DNA of 64,000 nucleotides, from NCBI RefSeq assembly GCF_037201975.1, contig NZ_CP147520.1:4774001-4838000 (forward strand). The letters run 5' to 3'. A program made the translations under genes and the position numbers. A model generated the notes under the pieces. That model was not told the origin of the DNA. It made no database searches and saw nothing but the letters and a program-made list of their open reading frames with translations. Below, piece by piece: positions 7,167-14,550 of the stretch; the first letter of the stretch is position 1; every line of letters starts with the position of its first letter. Source of the DNA: Streptomyces sp. TG1A-60. Lineage in GTDB: Bacteria > Actinomycetota > Actinomycetes > Streptomycetales > Streptomycetaceae.

Positions 7167-7955
7167 GTGCCGTCTCTTCCTTCCGGCTTCCTCGGTGATC
7201 TCGATCCCACGAGTGATCGTGCGGTCTTTCGGCAGATCGCCGACCAGTTGCGCGAGGCCATCGACCGTGGGCGGTTCAAGGAGGGTGAAAAACTGCCCTC
7301 GGAAGCTGAGCTTGTTGACCACTACGGGGTATCCCGGATGACGGTCCGCAACTCCTTCTCCGTCCTCCAGGGCGAAGGGCTCGTGCACGCCGAGCACGGC
7401 AAGGGCGTCTTCGTCCGGCCCCGGCCGCCCGTGCGGCGCCTCGCCTCCGACCGGTTCGCCCGGCGCCACCGGGAGCAGGGCAAGGCCGCCTTCATCGTCG
7501 AAGCCAACGCCGCCGGCAGTCACCCCCAGGTCGACAGCCTTGAGGTCAAGGAAGAGAAGGCCAGCCCGGACGTATCGACACGGCTTGGGTCCGTGCGGCG
7601 GGTGCTGGCTCGTCGGCGCCGGTATCTGCTCGACGGGCGGCCGGTCGAGTTCGCCACCTCCTATCTGCCGCTCGACATCGCGCGCGGTACGCCGATCGCT
7701 GAGCCGAACCCCGGGCCCGGCGGGATCTACGCCCGGCTCGAAGAGCTGGGGCACCGCCTCGACCACTTCGAGGAGGAGATTCGCGCCCGGATGCCCTCAC
7801 CGGCTGAGGTGAAGACGCTCCGGCTGGCCTCCGGTGTGCCGGTGATCCACCTGATCCGGACCGCCTTCGACGCCGAAGGGCGGGCCGTGGAGGTCTGCGA
7901 CACCGTCATGGCGGCGGATGCGTACGTGCTGTCGTATCAGCTTCCGGCGACGTGA
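7167..7955 (+). CDS. GntR/HutC-family repressor, KorSA-like
   Basis: 262 residues from GTG 7167, preceded by AAAGGAG at five bases. Residues 10-80 form a GntR winged helix ('GEKLPSEAELVDHYGVSRMT' is the recognition region). Residues 100-255 form a UTRA ligand-binding domain. In pSAM2, KorSA of this family represses the replication/transfer activator pra and its own gene, and keeps the element integrated. Five similar operator-like sequences are found in this element: over the ATPase start, before this gene, twice before the 8124 gene, and before the 11042 gene. It is therefore the likely master switch. The ligand is unknown. Confidence 0.85.
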   Translation: MPSLPSGFLGDLDPTSDRAVFRQIADQLREAIDRGRFKEGEKLPSEAELVDHYGVSRMTVRNSFSVLQGEGLVHAEHGKGVFVRPRPPVRRLASDRFARRHREQGKAAFIVEANAAGSHPQVDSLEVKEEKASPDVSTRLGSVRRVLARRRRYLLDGRPVEFATSYLPLDIARGTPIAEPNPGPGGIYARLEELGHRLDHFEEEIRARMPSPAEVKTLRLASGVPVIHLIRTAFDAEGRAVEVCDTVMAADAYVLSYQLPAT

Positions 7956-8016
7956 TGAGGTGAATTGTGGTGGTGCGCGGGGGACGCTTCTCCGACTCGT
8001 ACACCCCAACAGGCAT

Positions 8017-8032
8017 ACTCGTATAGACGAGT
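8017..8032. promoter_or_regulatory. KorSA-type operator candidate, palindromic
   Basis: ACTCGTATAGACGAGT has perfectly inverted 6-base ends (ACTCGT/ACGAGT) and a 4-base centre. It is the most symmetrical of the set and lies about 105 bases upstream of the transfer operon. Confidence 0.6.
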
Positions 8033-8098
8033 GGGCAAGTGGTGTGGCAGGGTGGTCCGCATGAGCCCAGAGATCGGGTTCGCAGACCGCATCATATA

Positions 8099-8112
8099 TA
8101 GACGAGTAGATG
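8099..8112. promoter_or_regulatory. KorSA-type operator candidate before the transfer operon
   Basis: TAGACGAGTAGATG, identical over 14 bases to 11014-11027. It ends 11 bases before the TTG start at 8124 and overlaps a TATATA stretch that could be a -10 region. Confidence 0.6.
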
Positions 8113-8123
8113 GGTGAACTGCC

Positions 8124-8480
8124 TTGCGCACCATTCGTGTTGAGACCTCGGCCGCCACGATCCTGCTGACCGAGGCCCCTGAGCCCAAGGTCCGGGACCG
8201 GCAGACGGGCGAGATCGCCAAGGACGCCGTCAGCGGGGAAGCACTGATGACGATCGGCGTCGTCTACATCGAGGACGGGGAATCGTCGCTGGTCAAGGTC
8301 ACCGTGCCGGAAGGCGGTGTGGCCGAAGGGCTGACCCTGGGGGCGCCGGTCTCGCTGCCGGGACTGGTCGCCCGGCCGTGGGAGAGCGTGTTCAACGGAC
8401 AGCAGCGCCACGGCATCGCCTTCCGCGCCGCCGCCGTGACTCCGGCCGCCTTCCCCGCCGCCATGGGGGCCACCGCCTGA
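8124..8480 (+). CDS. Conserved AICE protein before traB (Pra-like candidate)
   Basis: 118 residues with a TTG start at 8124. Its stop codon overlaps the traB start (TGATG), so the two are coupled. The predicted secondary structure is mostly beta strands, with 'VRDRQTGEIAKDAVSGEA' and 'GLVARPWESVFNGQQRHG' as the most family-like stretches. The layout recalls small OB-fold-like AICE proteins annotated as replication/excision activators (Pra). That comparison is from memory of the pattern and is weak. Immediately upstream are two operator-like sites, so the GntR protein should control it and the genes after it. Confidence 0.6.
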   Translation: MRTIRVETSAATILLTEAPEPKVRDRQTGEIAKDAVSGEALMTIGVVYIEDGESSLVKVTVPEGGVAEGLTLGAPVSLPGLVARPWESVFNGQQRHGIAFRAAAVTPAAFPAAMGATA

Positions 8481-9856
8481 TGTCCGACCTGGTGACACTT
8501 CTGGAGGTGGGTGGTCCTGTCGCCGCACTCGGCGGCGGGGCCGCCTACACCCGGGCCAAGCACCCCCGCGTGTACTGGCCCACGGTCGGCCTGCCGATAT
8601 CCACCGCCCGGCTCCTCGGCTCCTACGGCTCGGTCATGGAGGCGTGCGGGCTGACCGTGGCGCCGTCCCGGCTGCGGGTCCTCGCCGTCAAGGCCACCAC
8701 ACGGCGGGAGGTCCGGCCGGTACCGCCTCGGCGGGGCATCATCCGGCCCACCTCGACCGGGCTGCGGCTTCGTCTCCGGCTCGCTCCCGGACAGGAACCC
8801 GCCGACGTCGCCGCCTCGGCCGAACGGCTGCGGCATGCCTGGGGCGTTCACGCCGTGTACGTCTCGACCGTCAAGCCGGGCGTGGTCGAACTGCGGCTCG
8901 TCGGCTTCGATGTGCTGCGGAACGTGCGGATGCCTCGCAAGGCCGCCGCCGAACTCCTCAAGGTGCCCGTGGCACTGCGGGAGGACGCCACCCCGTTTGT
9001 ACGCGACTACCGCACCATTCCGCACCAACTCACCCTAGGCGCCACGCTGTCGGGGAAGTCCATGTACCTGCGCCACCTCATCACCGGACTCGCCCGGCAA
9101 CCCGTCGCGCTCGTCGGCATCGACTGCAAGCGCGGTGTTGAGCTGGCGCCGTTCGCCTCCCGGCTCTCCGCCCTCGCCACCGACCCCGACGAAGCCGCCG
9201 AGCTGCTGCCCGTACTCATCAAGGAAATGGAGGACCGATACGACCTGATCAAGTCCAGGCAGGGCATCGCCCCCGGCACCCCCGACGAGGAGATCACCTC
9301 CGACATCTGGGGCCTGCCCGACAGCGAACGCCCGGTGCCGATCGTGCTGTTCGTCGACGAGGTGGCCGAACTCTTCCTCGTCGCCACGAAGAAGGACGAG
9401 GAACGCCGGGACGAGATGGTCACCCAGCTCATCCGCCTCGCCCAGCTCGGCCGCGCCGCCGGCATCTACCTGGAGGTCTGCGGACAGCGCTTCGGCGCCG
9501 AACTGGGCAAGGGCGCCACCATGCTCCGGGCCCAGCTGACCGGCCGGGTCTGCCACCGCGTCAACGACGAAGCCTCCGCCAAGATGGCCCTCGGCGACAT
9601 CGCCCCAGAAGCGGTCTCCGCCGCCTGCGCCATCGCTCCCGAACTGCCCGGCCTGGCCGTCGCCGGCGACACCTCCGGCGGCTGGTCCCGCATCCGCACC
9701 CCGTACCTGTCCCTCGGCGCCGCCGCCGAGATCTGCCGGGAATCGGCCCACCTGGTGCCCGACCTGCCTGCGCTCAAGCCGTTCCGGCCCGACACCCCCG
9801 TACAGCCTGTCGAGTCCTCGGCCCCGGCGGTGCAGCCGCACCCGGTGACCGACTGA
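8480..9856 (+). CDS. traB: TraB/FtsK-SpoIIIE-like DNA translocase for conjugation
   Basis: 458 residues from ATG 8480, which overlaps the preceding stop by one base. The motor domain has Walker A GATLSGKS at residues 187-194 and Walker B PIVLFVDE with D293-E294. The C-terminal third is shorter than in chromosomal FtsK. In Streptomyces plasmids and AICEs, this single hexameric protein moves double-stranded DNA between mycelial cells and binds short repeats at the clt locus. The N-terminus has only a weakly hydrophobic stretch (residues 10-25). The gene leads the series of small spread genes that follows. Symbol by family analogy with TraSA of pSAM2. Confidence 0.9.
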   Translation: MSDLVTLLEVGGPVAALGGGAAYTRAKHPRVYWPTVGLPISTARLLGSYGSVMEACGLTVAPSRLRVLAVKATTRREVRPVPPRRGIIRPTSTGLRLRLRLAPGQEPADVAASAERLRHAWGVHAVYVSTVKPGVVELRLVGFDVLRNVRMPRKAAAELLKVPVALREDATPFVRDYRTIPHQLTLGATLSGKSMYLRHLITGLARQPVALVGIDCKRGVELAPFASRLSALATDPDEAAELLPVLIKEMEDRYDLIKSRQGIAPGTPDEEITSDIWGLPDSERPVPIVLFVDEVAELFLVATKKDEERRDEMVTQLIRLAQLGRAAGIYLEVCGQRFGAELGKGATMLRAQLTGRVCHRVNDEASAKMALGDIAPEAVSAACAIAPELPGLAVAGDTSGGWSRIRTPYLSLGAAAEICRESAHLVPDLPALKPFRPDTPVQPVESSAPAVQPHPVTD

Positions 9857-9943
9857 CCTTCGCCCACCCCTCACCCGGTCGGCGTGACCGCCTCGCGCCA
9901 ACTCCTTACCCCTGCCATGCCTGAATCCGGAAGGAGCCGCATC

Positions 9944-10594
9944 ATGCGTGCCCAACTGGCCCGTGTCGACGCGGTGCTCGTCCAGGCGCTCATCGCCGCC
10001 GCGCTGTCCTTCGCCCACCTGCACGACATCGCCTCGGCCGCCGGTCAGGACGGGTGGAAAGCGTGGGCCTACCCGGTCTCGGTCGACCTGTTGCTCGTCG
10101 CCGCCTGGCGCCGACTGCGCTCGGGTGAGGCGAAAGCGGCCGGGTGGTGCTGGTTCGTCATCGCCCTCGCCGCCTCCCTCGGCGCGAACGTCGCCACCGC
10201 CGGCCTCCTCGACCTCAACGACGTCCCGGCCTGGCTACGCATCCTCGTCGCGGGCTGGCCCGCTGTCGCCTTCCTCGGCGGAACCCTCCTCGCCCACACC
10301 ACCCCCGCGCCAACCGACGAAGACCACAAGGGCCCCGAGGGCACGGACGACACCGTGAACCAGGAGCACGCGTCCGAACCTGCTCCTGTGGAGCTGCCGC
10401 CGACACCACCGGCCATCGAGCCACCGCCGCCCGAGCGGCCTGCCGTACCCGTCCCGGCCGCCCTCGTCGAACACGCCCGCAAAGTCGCCGCCGAACACCA
10501 CACCCGCACCGGAGCCCCGATCGACACCCCGACGCTCCGCGCTCGCCTCGGCGTCCCCGCGCCCATGGCCGAAGCCATCGCAGCCCACCTCTGA
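9944..10594 (+). CDS. DUF2637-type membrane protein, SpdB-like
   Basis: 216 residues from ATG 9944, chosen for its strong ribosome-binding site (GGAAGGAG); the frame is open 20 codons further upstream. About four hydrophobic segments fill residues 5-130 (for example 'LVQALIAAALSFAHL' and 'CWFVIALAASLGANVATAGL'). A proline- and glutamate-rich linker follows, then a small helical C-terminal domain that may bind DNA ('PTLRARLGVPAPMAEAIA'). DUF2637 proteins are common in actinomycete conjugative elements. By position they act in intramycelial spread (Spd). The helper role is inferred from neighbours. Confidence 0.82.
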   Translation: MRAQLARVDAVLVQALIAAALSFAHLHDIASAAGQDGWKAWAYPVSVDLLLVAAWRRLRSGEAKAAGWCWFVIALAASLGANVATAGLLDLNDVPAWLRILVAGWPAVAFLGGTLLAHTTPAPTDEDHKGPEGTDDTVNQEHASEPAPVELPPTPPAIEPPPPERPAVPVPAALVEHARKVAAEHHTRTGAPIDTPTLRARLGVPAPMAEAIAAHL

Positions 10595-10605
10595 GAGGAG
10601 ATCCC

Positions 10606-10797
10606 GTGTCAGCCAACCGCCGCTTCCGCAACGTCACCCGCATCGGCCCCGTCCAGGTCGCCACGTCCTACGACGGCCGGGGCCGTGAGAAGCACACCGC
10701 CGCCTGTACGGCTCCGCGCTGCGGCTTCTCCGCCGACTACGACAGCCGCGCCGCCGCCGAGCTGGCCGCCCGCACCCACCGCTGCCCCGTCCACTGA
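10606..10797 (+). CDS. Small mobile-element transfer protein with CxxxxC...HxxC
   Basis: 63 residues from GTG 10606, preceded by GAGAGGAG. A possible zinc site is formed by C-TAPR-C-GF and the C-terminal H-R-C. This short protein type is regularly found between the DUF2637 gene and other Spd genes in AICEs. Function in transfer or spread is inferred from that position. The start is supported by both the ribosome-binding site and the domain limit. Confidence 0.75.
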   Translation: MSANRRFRNVTRIGPVQVATSYDGRGREKHTAACTAPRCGFSADYDSRAAAELAARTHRCPVH

Positions 10798-10821
10798 TCC
10801 TCCGAAGGGACCCCGCACACC

Positions 10822-11016
10822 GTGACCGTCAGCCTGCCGCTCGTCGTCGTCCTCGGCCTCTTCGCCTGGGGCGCGGTCAAGTTCCTCGGCGTCCGCACCT
10901 GGGTCGTCGTACTGATCGCCCTCTTCGGCTTCTACCTCTCGCAGACCTTCCTCGCCCCGGCCATCGAATCCGGCACGCGCTCCGGCGTGGACGTCATAAA
11001 CGGCTCACATGCCTAG
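10822..11016 (+). CDS. Small membrane protein, Spd-like
   Basis: 64 residues from GTG 10822, with GAAGGGA upstream. Two hydrophobic segments (LPLVVVLGLFAWGAVKFL and WVVVLIALFGFYLSQTFL) and a short polar tail. It is part of the compact spread-gene series after traB. Its gene ends ten bases into the stretch that contains the operator at 11014. No enzymatic motif is seen. Confidence 0.72.
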   Translation: MTVSLPLVVVLGLFAWGAVKFLGVRTWVVVLIALFGFYLSQTFLAPAIESGTRSGVDVINGSHA

Positions 11017-11027
11017 ACGAGTAGATG
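11014..11027. promoter_or_regulatory. KorSA-type operator candidate before spdD/rep
   Basis: TAGACGAGTAGATG, a 14-base exact copy of 8099-8112. It overlaps the stop codon of the upstream gene and precedes the next start at 11042 by 14 bases. Confidence 0.6.
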
Positions 11028-11041
11028 AGGAGAGTCCGACC

Positions 11042-11287
11042 GTGTTCCTGCCCAAGTACCCCGACAGCCCCACCCCGCCGCCCGCACACACCCACGCTCC
11101 GGCTGATCCGGCGCCCGTCCGGCGCTCACTCCCGGCGGTCTCTATCAGCCCCGGAGTCGTGGCGGCCGTGGTCGTCGGCGGTGTCGTCCTCACCGCGCTC
11201 CTGGCCGCCGTCGCTGTCTCGGCCGTCTCCGTCGCCATCGCGGCCGTGGTCCTGCGCTCCCTGATCCGCGAACAGAACCGGCGCTGA
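11042..11287 (+). CDS. SpdD-like membrane protein
   Basis: 81 residues from GTG 11042, with GAGGAGAG upstream; the frame is open to 11009 but the operator at 11014 argues for the later start. A proline-rich N-terminus (18 residues of PDSPTPPPAHTHAP type) is followed by one long hydrophobic region (PGVVAAVVVGGVVLTALLAA and beyond) and a short basic tail. This layout is typical of SpdD spread proteins of Streptomyces plasmids. An operator candidate lies directly upstream and a terminator directly downstream, so it may be its own unit. Confidence 0.75.
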   Translation: MFLPKYPDSPTPPPAHTHAPADPAPVRRSLPAVSISPGVVAAVVVGGVVLTALLAAVAVSAVSVAIAAVVLRSLIREQNRR

Positions 11288-11299
11288 ACGCGCACGACA

Positions 11300-11339
11300 C
11301 CCGGGGCGGCGCACACGACCAAGCATCCGCCGCCCCGGG
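11300..11339 (+). terminator. Terminator between spdD and rep
   Basis: 12-bp perfect stem, 11300-11311 with 11328-11339, 16-base loop, starting 12 bases after the spdD stop codon. Confidence 0.75.
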
Positions 11340-11379
11340 GCCATCACTCCTGACCGAGCCAGTCAGAAGGAGAATCGCC

Positions 11380-12726
11380 ATCTTCACCCGCACCACACCG
11401 CCCCCGCTCCCGGAACTCGCGAAGCTCGCCGAGCACGGCACCCTGCCCGGTATCCTCCGTCAGCTCTCCGGACTCGGCGGCTGCACCAACCCGATCCGCC
11501 TCGACGGCCACCGCACCGAGCACGACGTCGACACCACGACCGGCGAGATCGGCCGCGTCCTCCAGCACCTCGACTCCACCGACCTCCCGGCCGGCCAACT
11601 CCTCGTCCGCTGCAACAACCGCCGCACCACCCGGTGCGCGGCCTGCTCCGAGGTCTACCGCCGCGACACCTTCCACCTGATCACCTCCGGCCTGCGCGGC
11701 GGCAAGGGCGTCCCCGAACACGTCGCCACCCACCCGCGCGTCTTCGCCACCTTCACCGCCCCGAGCTTCGGCCCGGTCCACAACCGCCCTTCCAGCGGGC
11801 GGCCCTGCCGCTGCGGAAACCGCCACGACCAGGACGACGCCGTACTCGGTACCTCGCTCGACCCGGACACGTACGACTACGAAGCGGCCGTTCTCTGGAA
11901 CGCGCACGCCGGTCCGCTCTGGCGACGCTTTTCCACCTACCTGCGCCGGGAAGTCGCCAAGCGCGCGGGCCTGTCACAACGCCGCTTCCGCGACCACGCC
12001 CGCGTGTCCTTCGCCAAGGTCGCCGAGTACCAGAAGCGCGGCGCCGTCCACTTCCACGCCGTCATCCGCATCGACGGCCCCACCGGCGGCGACACCCCAC
12101 CCCCGGCCTGGGCCACCGCCGAACTCCTCACCGACGCCATCGAGACAGCGGCGGCCAAGGTCCGAGTCGACGGCCCGGTCATCGACGGACGCACCCACAC
12201 CTTCACCTTCGGCCGCCAACTCGACGTACGCACCATCCGCTCCGCCGACTTCAACGACGGCCAGGAGCTGACCGAGCGCGCGGTCGCCGCGTACATCGCC
12301 AAGTACGCCACCAAGGGTGCCGAAACCGCCACGGGAGCTCTCGACCGGCCGCTGAAGTTCGCCGCCGAACTCGCCCAGCTCGACATCAGCGACCACGCCC
12401 GCCGCCTCATCCGAACCGCCTGGTTCCTCGGCGCACGCAAGGATCTCGAACACCTCCGCCTCCGCGCCTGGGCTCACATGCTCGGCTTCCGCGGCCACTT
12501 CTCCACCAAGTCGCGCCGCTACTCCACCACCCTCGGCGCCCTCCGTGACGCCCGCGCCGAGTGGCGCCGCGCACAAGCCGCAACGGCCAACGGACCGGCT
12601 CCGGATACGACGTACGTCCTTGCCCACTGGGTCTTTGCAGGAACCGGGCTCTCCGACACCGAAGCCTGGCTCGCCGAATCCCTCACGCCCGCACCTGGAA
12701 CGGAAGGAGAACCCACCCGTGGCTGA
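11380..12726 (+). CDS. repSA: Rolling-circle replication initiator, RepSA-like (HUH)
   Basis: About 448 residues. An excellent ribosome-binding site (AGAAGGAG, 11365-11372) is followed after seven bases by ATC, with no ATG, GTG or TTG nearby in frame. Either translation starts at a rare AUC or the base is wrong. The N-terminal half has a Cys-pair region (TRCAACSEVYRR and GRPCRCGNRH). The HUH motif is HFHAV with H224 and H226. The nicking motif is AYIAKYATKG with candidate tyrosines Y305 and Y309. These are the hallmarks of a relaxase-like Rep that nicks the double-strand origin, often inside rep itself. It overlaps xis by eight bases. Confidence 0.85.
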   Translation: MFTRTTPPPLPELAKLAEHGTLPGILRQLSGLGGCTNPIRLDGHRTEHDVDTTTGEIGRVLQHLDSTDLPAGQLLVRCNNRRTTRCAACSEVYRRDTFHLITSGLRGGKGVPEHVATHPRVFATFTAPSFGPVHNRPSSGRPCRCGNRHDQDDAVLGTSLDPDTYDYEAAVLWNAHAGPLWRRFSTYLRREVAKRAGLSQRRFRDHARVSFAKVAEYQKRGAVHFHAVIRIDGPTGGDTPPPAWATAELLTDAIETAAAKVRVDGPVIDGRTHTFTFGRQLDVRTIRSADFNDGQELTERAVAAYIAKYATKGAETATGALDRPLKFAAELAQLDISDHARRLIRTAWFLGARKDLEHLRLRAWAHMLGFRGHFSTKSRRYSTTLGALRDARAEWRRAQAATANGPAPDTTYVLAHWVFAGTGLSDTEAWLAESLTPAPGTEGEPTRG

Positions 12727-12931
12727 CCGCTACCTCACTGTGGCGCAGGTGGCCGAACTCCTCGGCACGACGGAACGCTTCCCGCGCCGACTGATCGCCG
12801 AGCGACGCATTGCGTTCGTCAAGGTCGGTCGACACGTCCGCATCCCAGAGAGCGCGGTGAATGCCTTCGTCGACGCCAATACGGTGCAGCCGATCGGCCA
12901 CCGGCGCGGCTCTCTCCGGAGGGTCGCCTGA
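12719..12931 (+). CDS. xis: Excisionase Xis (MerR/AlpA-like wHTH)
   Basis: 70 residues from GTG 12719, with GAAGGAG upstream; it overlaps the rep stop codon and its own stop overlaps the int start (TGATG). The sequence is one winged helix of the excisionase type: 'LTVAQVAELLGTTERFPRRL' then 'RRIAFVKVGRHVRIPESAVNAF'. It bends DNA at the element ends and directs Int towards excision. The rep-xis-int order with tight overlaps is the same as in pSAM2. Confidence 0.88.
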   Translation: MADRYLTVAQVAELLGTTERFPRRLIAERRIAFVKVGRHVRIPESAVNAFVDANTVQPIGHRRGSLRRVA

Positions 12932-14073
12932 TGGCTAACAAGAAGGGGAGGCGTAGAAGCTTCGGGTCGGTCCGGCAGCTTCCGTCCGGGCGCTGGCAGG
13001 TCCGCTACCGCAACCCGGAGACGGGCCAGTTGCGCCCGGCCGAGAAGACCTACCCGACCAAGACCGATGCTCAGGCCGCCCTCACGCACGTCGAGTCCGA
13101 CATCACGCGTGGGCAGTGGTCGGACCCGGACGCCGGGGCGGTGAACTTCGAGGGGTACGCAACCGCGTGGCTGCGAGACCGGAAACTCGCCGACCGCACC
13201 CGCGAGCGGAACGAGTCAGTGGTGCGGCTGCACATCCTGCCCACCTTCGGGGCCGGGTCGGTGGCCGACGTGACGACGACTCGGGTGCGCAGCTGGCGCA
13301 GCAGGCTGCTCGCGGCCGGCATCGGCGAGCCAACGGTCGTCAAGGCATATCAACTGCTGCGGGCCCTGATGAACACGGCCGTGGACGACGAACTGATCCG
13401 GCGCAACCCGTGCCGCATCAAGGGCGCCGACAGCTACGAGGTGCCCGAGCGGCCGGTCCTCACGGTCGCGGAGGTCTTCGCCGTCGCCGATTCCATCGCG
13501 CCGCGCTACCGGCTGCTCGTACTCTTGGCGGCCTTCACCACTCTGCGGTTCGGGGAGCTGGCGGCCCTGCGGCGCCGGGACATCGACCTGGAGGGGCTGA
13601 CCGTCACCGTGCGCCGGGCGCAGGCCGAGTTGCAGGACGGCCGGCTCTTCGACAAGGCACCAAAGTCCGCGGCCGGGGTGCGCTCCGTTTCCTTCCCGGC
13701 CGAACTGCTCGACGCAGTCACTGAGCACCTGGAGTGCTTCGCCGCTCCCGGCCGCGACGGACACGTCTTCGTCGGGCCCCAGGGTGGGCAACTGCGGCGG
13801 AGCAATTTCCGGGACGACTGGGTCAGGGCGCGGAAGGCCGCAGGCGTCACGGCCGAGCTGCACTTCCACGACCTTCGGCACACGGGCAACACGCTGGCCT
13901 CCACGGCCGGGGCCAGTACGCGGGAGCTGATGACGAGGATGGGACACAGCAGCTCCCGGGCCGCGCTGATCTACCAGCACATGACCAGCGACCGGGACCG
14001 GGCCATCGCCGACCGGCTCGGGACCATGATCCGAGAGGGTGGGGGAGGGGCTTCCGGTCCAGGGGATGGGTAA
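12931..14073 (+). CDS. int: Tyrosine integrase of the AICE (int2)
   Basis: 380 residues from ATG 12931. The SAM-like N-terminal domain covers about residues 65-150. The catalytic set is complete: Arg in TTLRFGE, His-x-x-Arg in HFHDLRHT, the MGHSS box and Tyr in LIYQHM. It recombines the 45-bp att repeats at the tRNA-Arg 3' end. Translational overlap with xis keeps the two in proportion. It is only moderately similar to int1 (2468-3652), so the two are not recent duplicates, although both lie with their 3' ends pointing to a copy of the same att sequence. Confidence 0.93.
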   Translation: MANKKGRRRSFGSVRQLPSGRWQVRYRNPETGQLRPAEKTYPTKTDAQAALTHVESDITRGQWSDPDAGAVNFEGYATAWLRDRKLADRTRERNESVVRLHILPTFGAGSVADVTTTRVRSWRSRLLAAGIGEPTVVKAYQLLRALMNTAVDDELIRRNPCRIKGADSYEVPERPVLTVAEVFAVADSIAPRYRLLVLLAAFTTLRFGELAALRRRDIDLEGLTVTVRRAQAELQDGRLFDKAPKSAAGVRSVSFPAELLDAVTEHLECFAAPGRDGHVFVGPQGGQLRRSNFRDDWVRARKAAGVTAELHFHDLRHTGNTLASTAGASTRELMTRMGHSSSRAALIYQHMTSDRDRAIADRLGTMIREGGGGASGPGDG

Positions 14074-14398
14074 CGGTCTTGCTGCCATGGCCGATGCTGC
14101 CGATGCTTGGCAGATGCCAGGGCAGCGCAAAAGAAGACGTCACCAGCAGGACGAGATGCGGCGGGCTGCTGCTCGTTTCGCGCCTGAAGCGGGCCGCTGG
14201 GAGGTGCTTTTCGAAACCCAGGACGAGTCGGATTGGCACGCTCATATCCGCCGTCTCCGAGCGTCGGACGCTCAGATCGACTGGACGGCGGTGCGGGTGG
14301 ACAGGCTCTGTGGGCGCCTGACACAACCGACCACCTTTCGGCTGAGCCTCTTCGTGCCGAAGGCCGTCCCCTATCCACACCAGGACTCCGCCGTGTAG
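14066..14398 (+). CDS. Hypothetical ORF between int and the right att
   Basis: Up to 110 residues from ATG 14066; an internal ATG at 14087 is also possible, and neither has a clear ribosome-binding site. The middle part looks protein-like ('WEVLFETQDESDWHAHIRRL', then 'VRVDRLCGRLTQPTTFRLSL'). No family is recognised. It may be a real small gene or a chance frame in the element's end. Confidence 0.35.
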   Translation: MGNGLAAMADAADAWQMPGQRKRRRHQQDEMRRAAARFAPEAGRWEVLFETQDESDWHAHIRRLRASDAQIDWTAVRVDRLCGRLTQPTTFRLSLFVPKAVPYPHQDSAV

Positions 14399-14416
14399 TG
14401 GCACGCGTGTGGCACG
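14399..14416. promoter_or_regulatory. Paired TGGCACG repeats, likely integrase arm sites (right)
   Basis: TGGCACG at 14399-14405 and 14410-14416, 11 bp start to start, 59 bases before the att repeat. Same word and same spacing as 4353-4370. Confidence 0.55.
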
Positions 14417-14431
14417 ACCCCGAACAAGACG

Positions 14432-14471
14432 AAGGGCCAGCCTGGGAGGAAACCCTCCTGAGCTGGCCCTT
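14432..14471 (-). terminator. Hairpin terminator after tRNA-Arg
   Basis: 10-bp outer stem (14432-14441 with 14462-14471) and an inner GGAGG/CCTCC stem. It lies just beyond the tRNA 3' end and can also stop transcription from int. Confidence 0.7.
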
Positions 14472-14474
14472 TTC

Positions 14475-14519
14475 CTGTGCCCCCGGCAGGATTCGAACCT
14501 GCGACACCCGCTTTAGGAG
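14475..14519. repeat. attR: att direct repeat (right end, inside tRNA-Arg)
   Basis: Identical to 4202-4246 over 45 bases. It includes the 3' 42 bases of the intact tRNA-Arg gene. Confidence 0.92.
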
Positions 14520-14550
14520 AGCGGTGCTCTATCCCCTGAGCTACGAAGGC
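14478..14550 (-). tRNA. tRNA-Arg(CCT)
   Basis: 73 bases without encoded CCA. The acceptor stem GCCTTCG pairs with CGGGGGC using two G-U pairs. The anticodon loop CTCCTAA gives anticodon CCT. The T arm GCAGGTTCGAATCCTGC is canonical. The 3' part doubles as the attachment site of the AICE, and integration has kept the tRNA whole. Confidence 0.95.

Larger units (their letters stand above)
4202..14519. mobile_element. AICE (pSAM2-like integrative and conjugative element) in tRNA-Arg(CCT)
   Basis: A 10.3-kb element bounded by 45-bp direct repeats. The right repeat completes an intact tRNA-Arg gene and the left one is a tRNA fragment. The gene set is that of actinomycete integrative and conjugative elements: tyrosine integrase, Xis, a rolling-circle (HUH) replication initiator, a single FtsK-like TraB for double-stranded DNA transfer, small Spd-type spread proteins, a GntR repressor and a Nudix protein as in pSAM2. 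All core genes read through without obvious damage except for an odd start codon of rep. The HEPN gene at the left end is cargo. The element is probably mobile or recently so. Confidence 0.9.
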
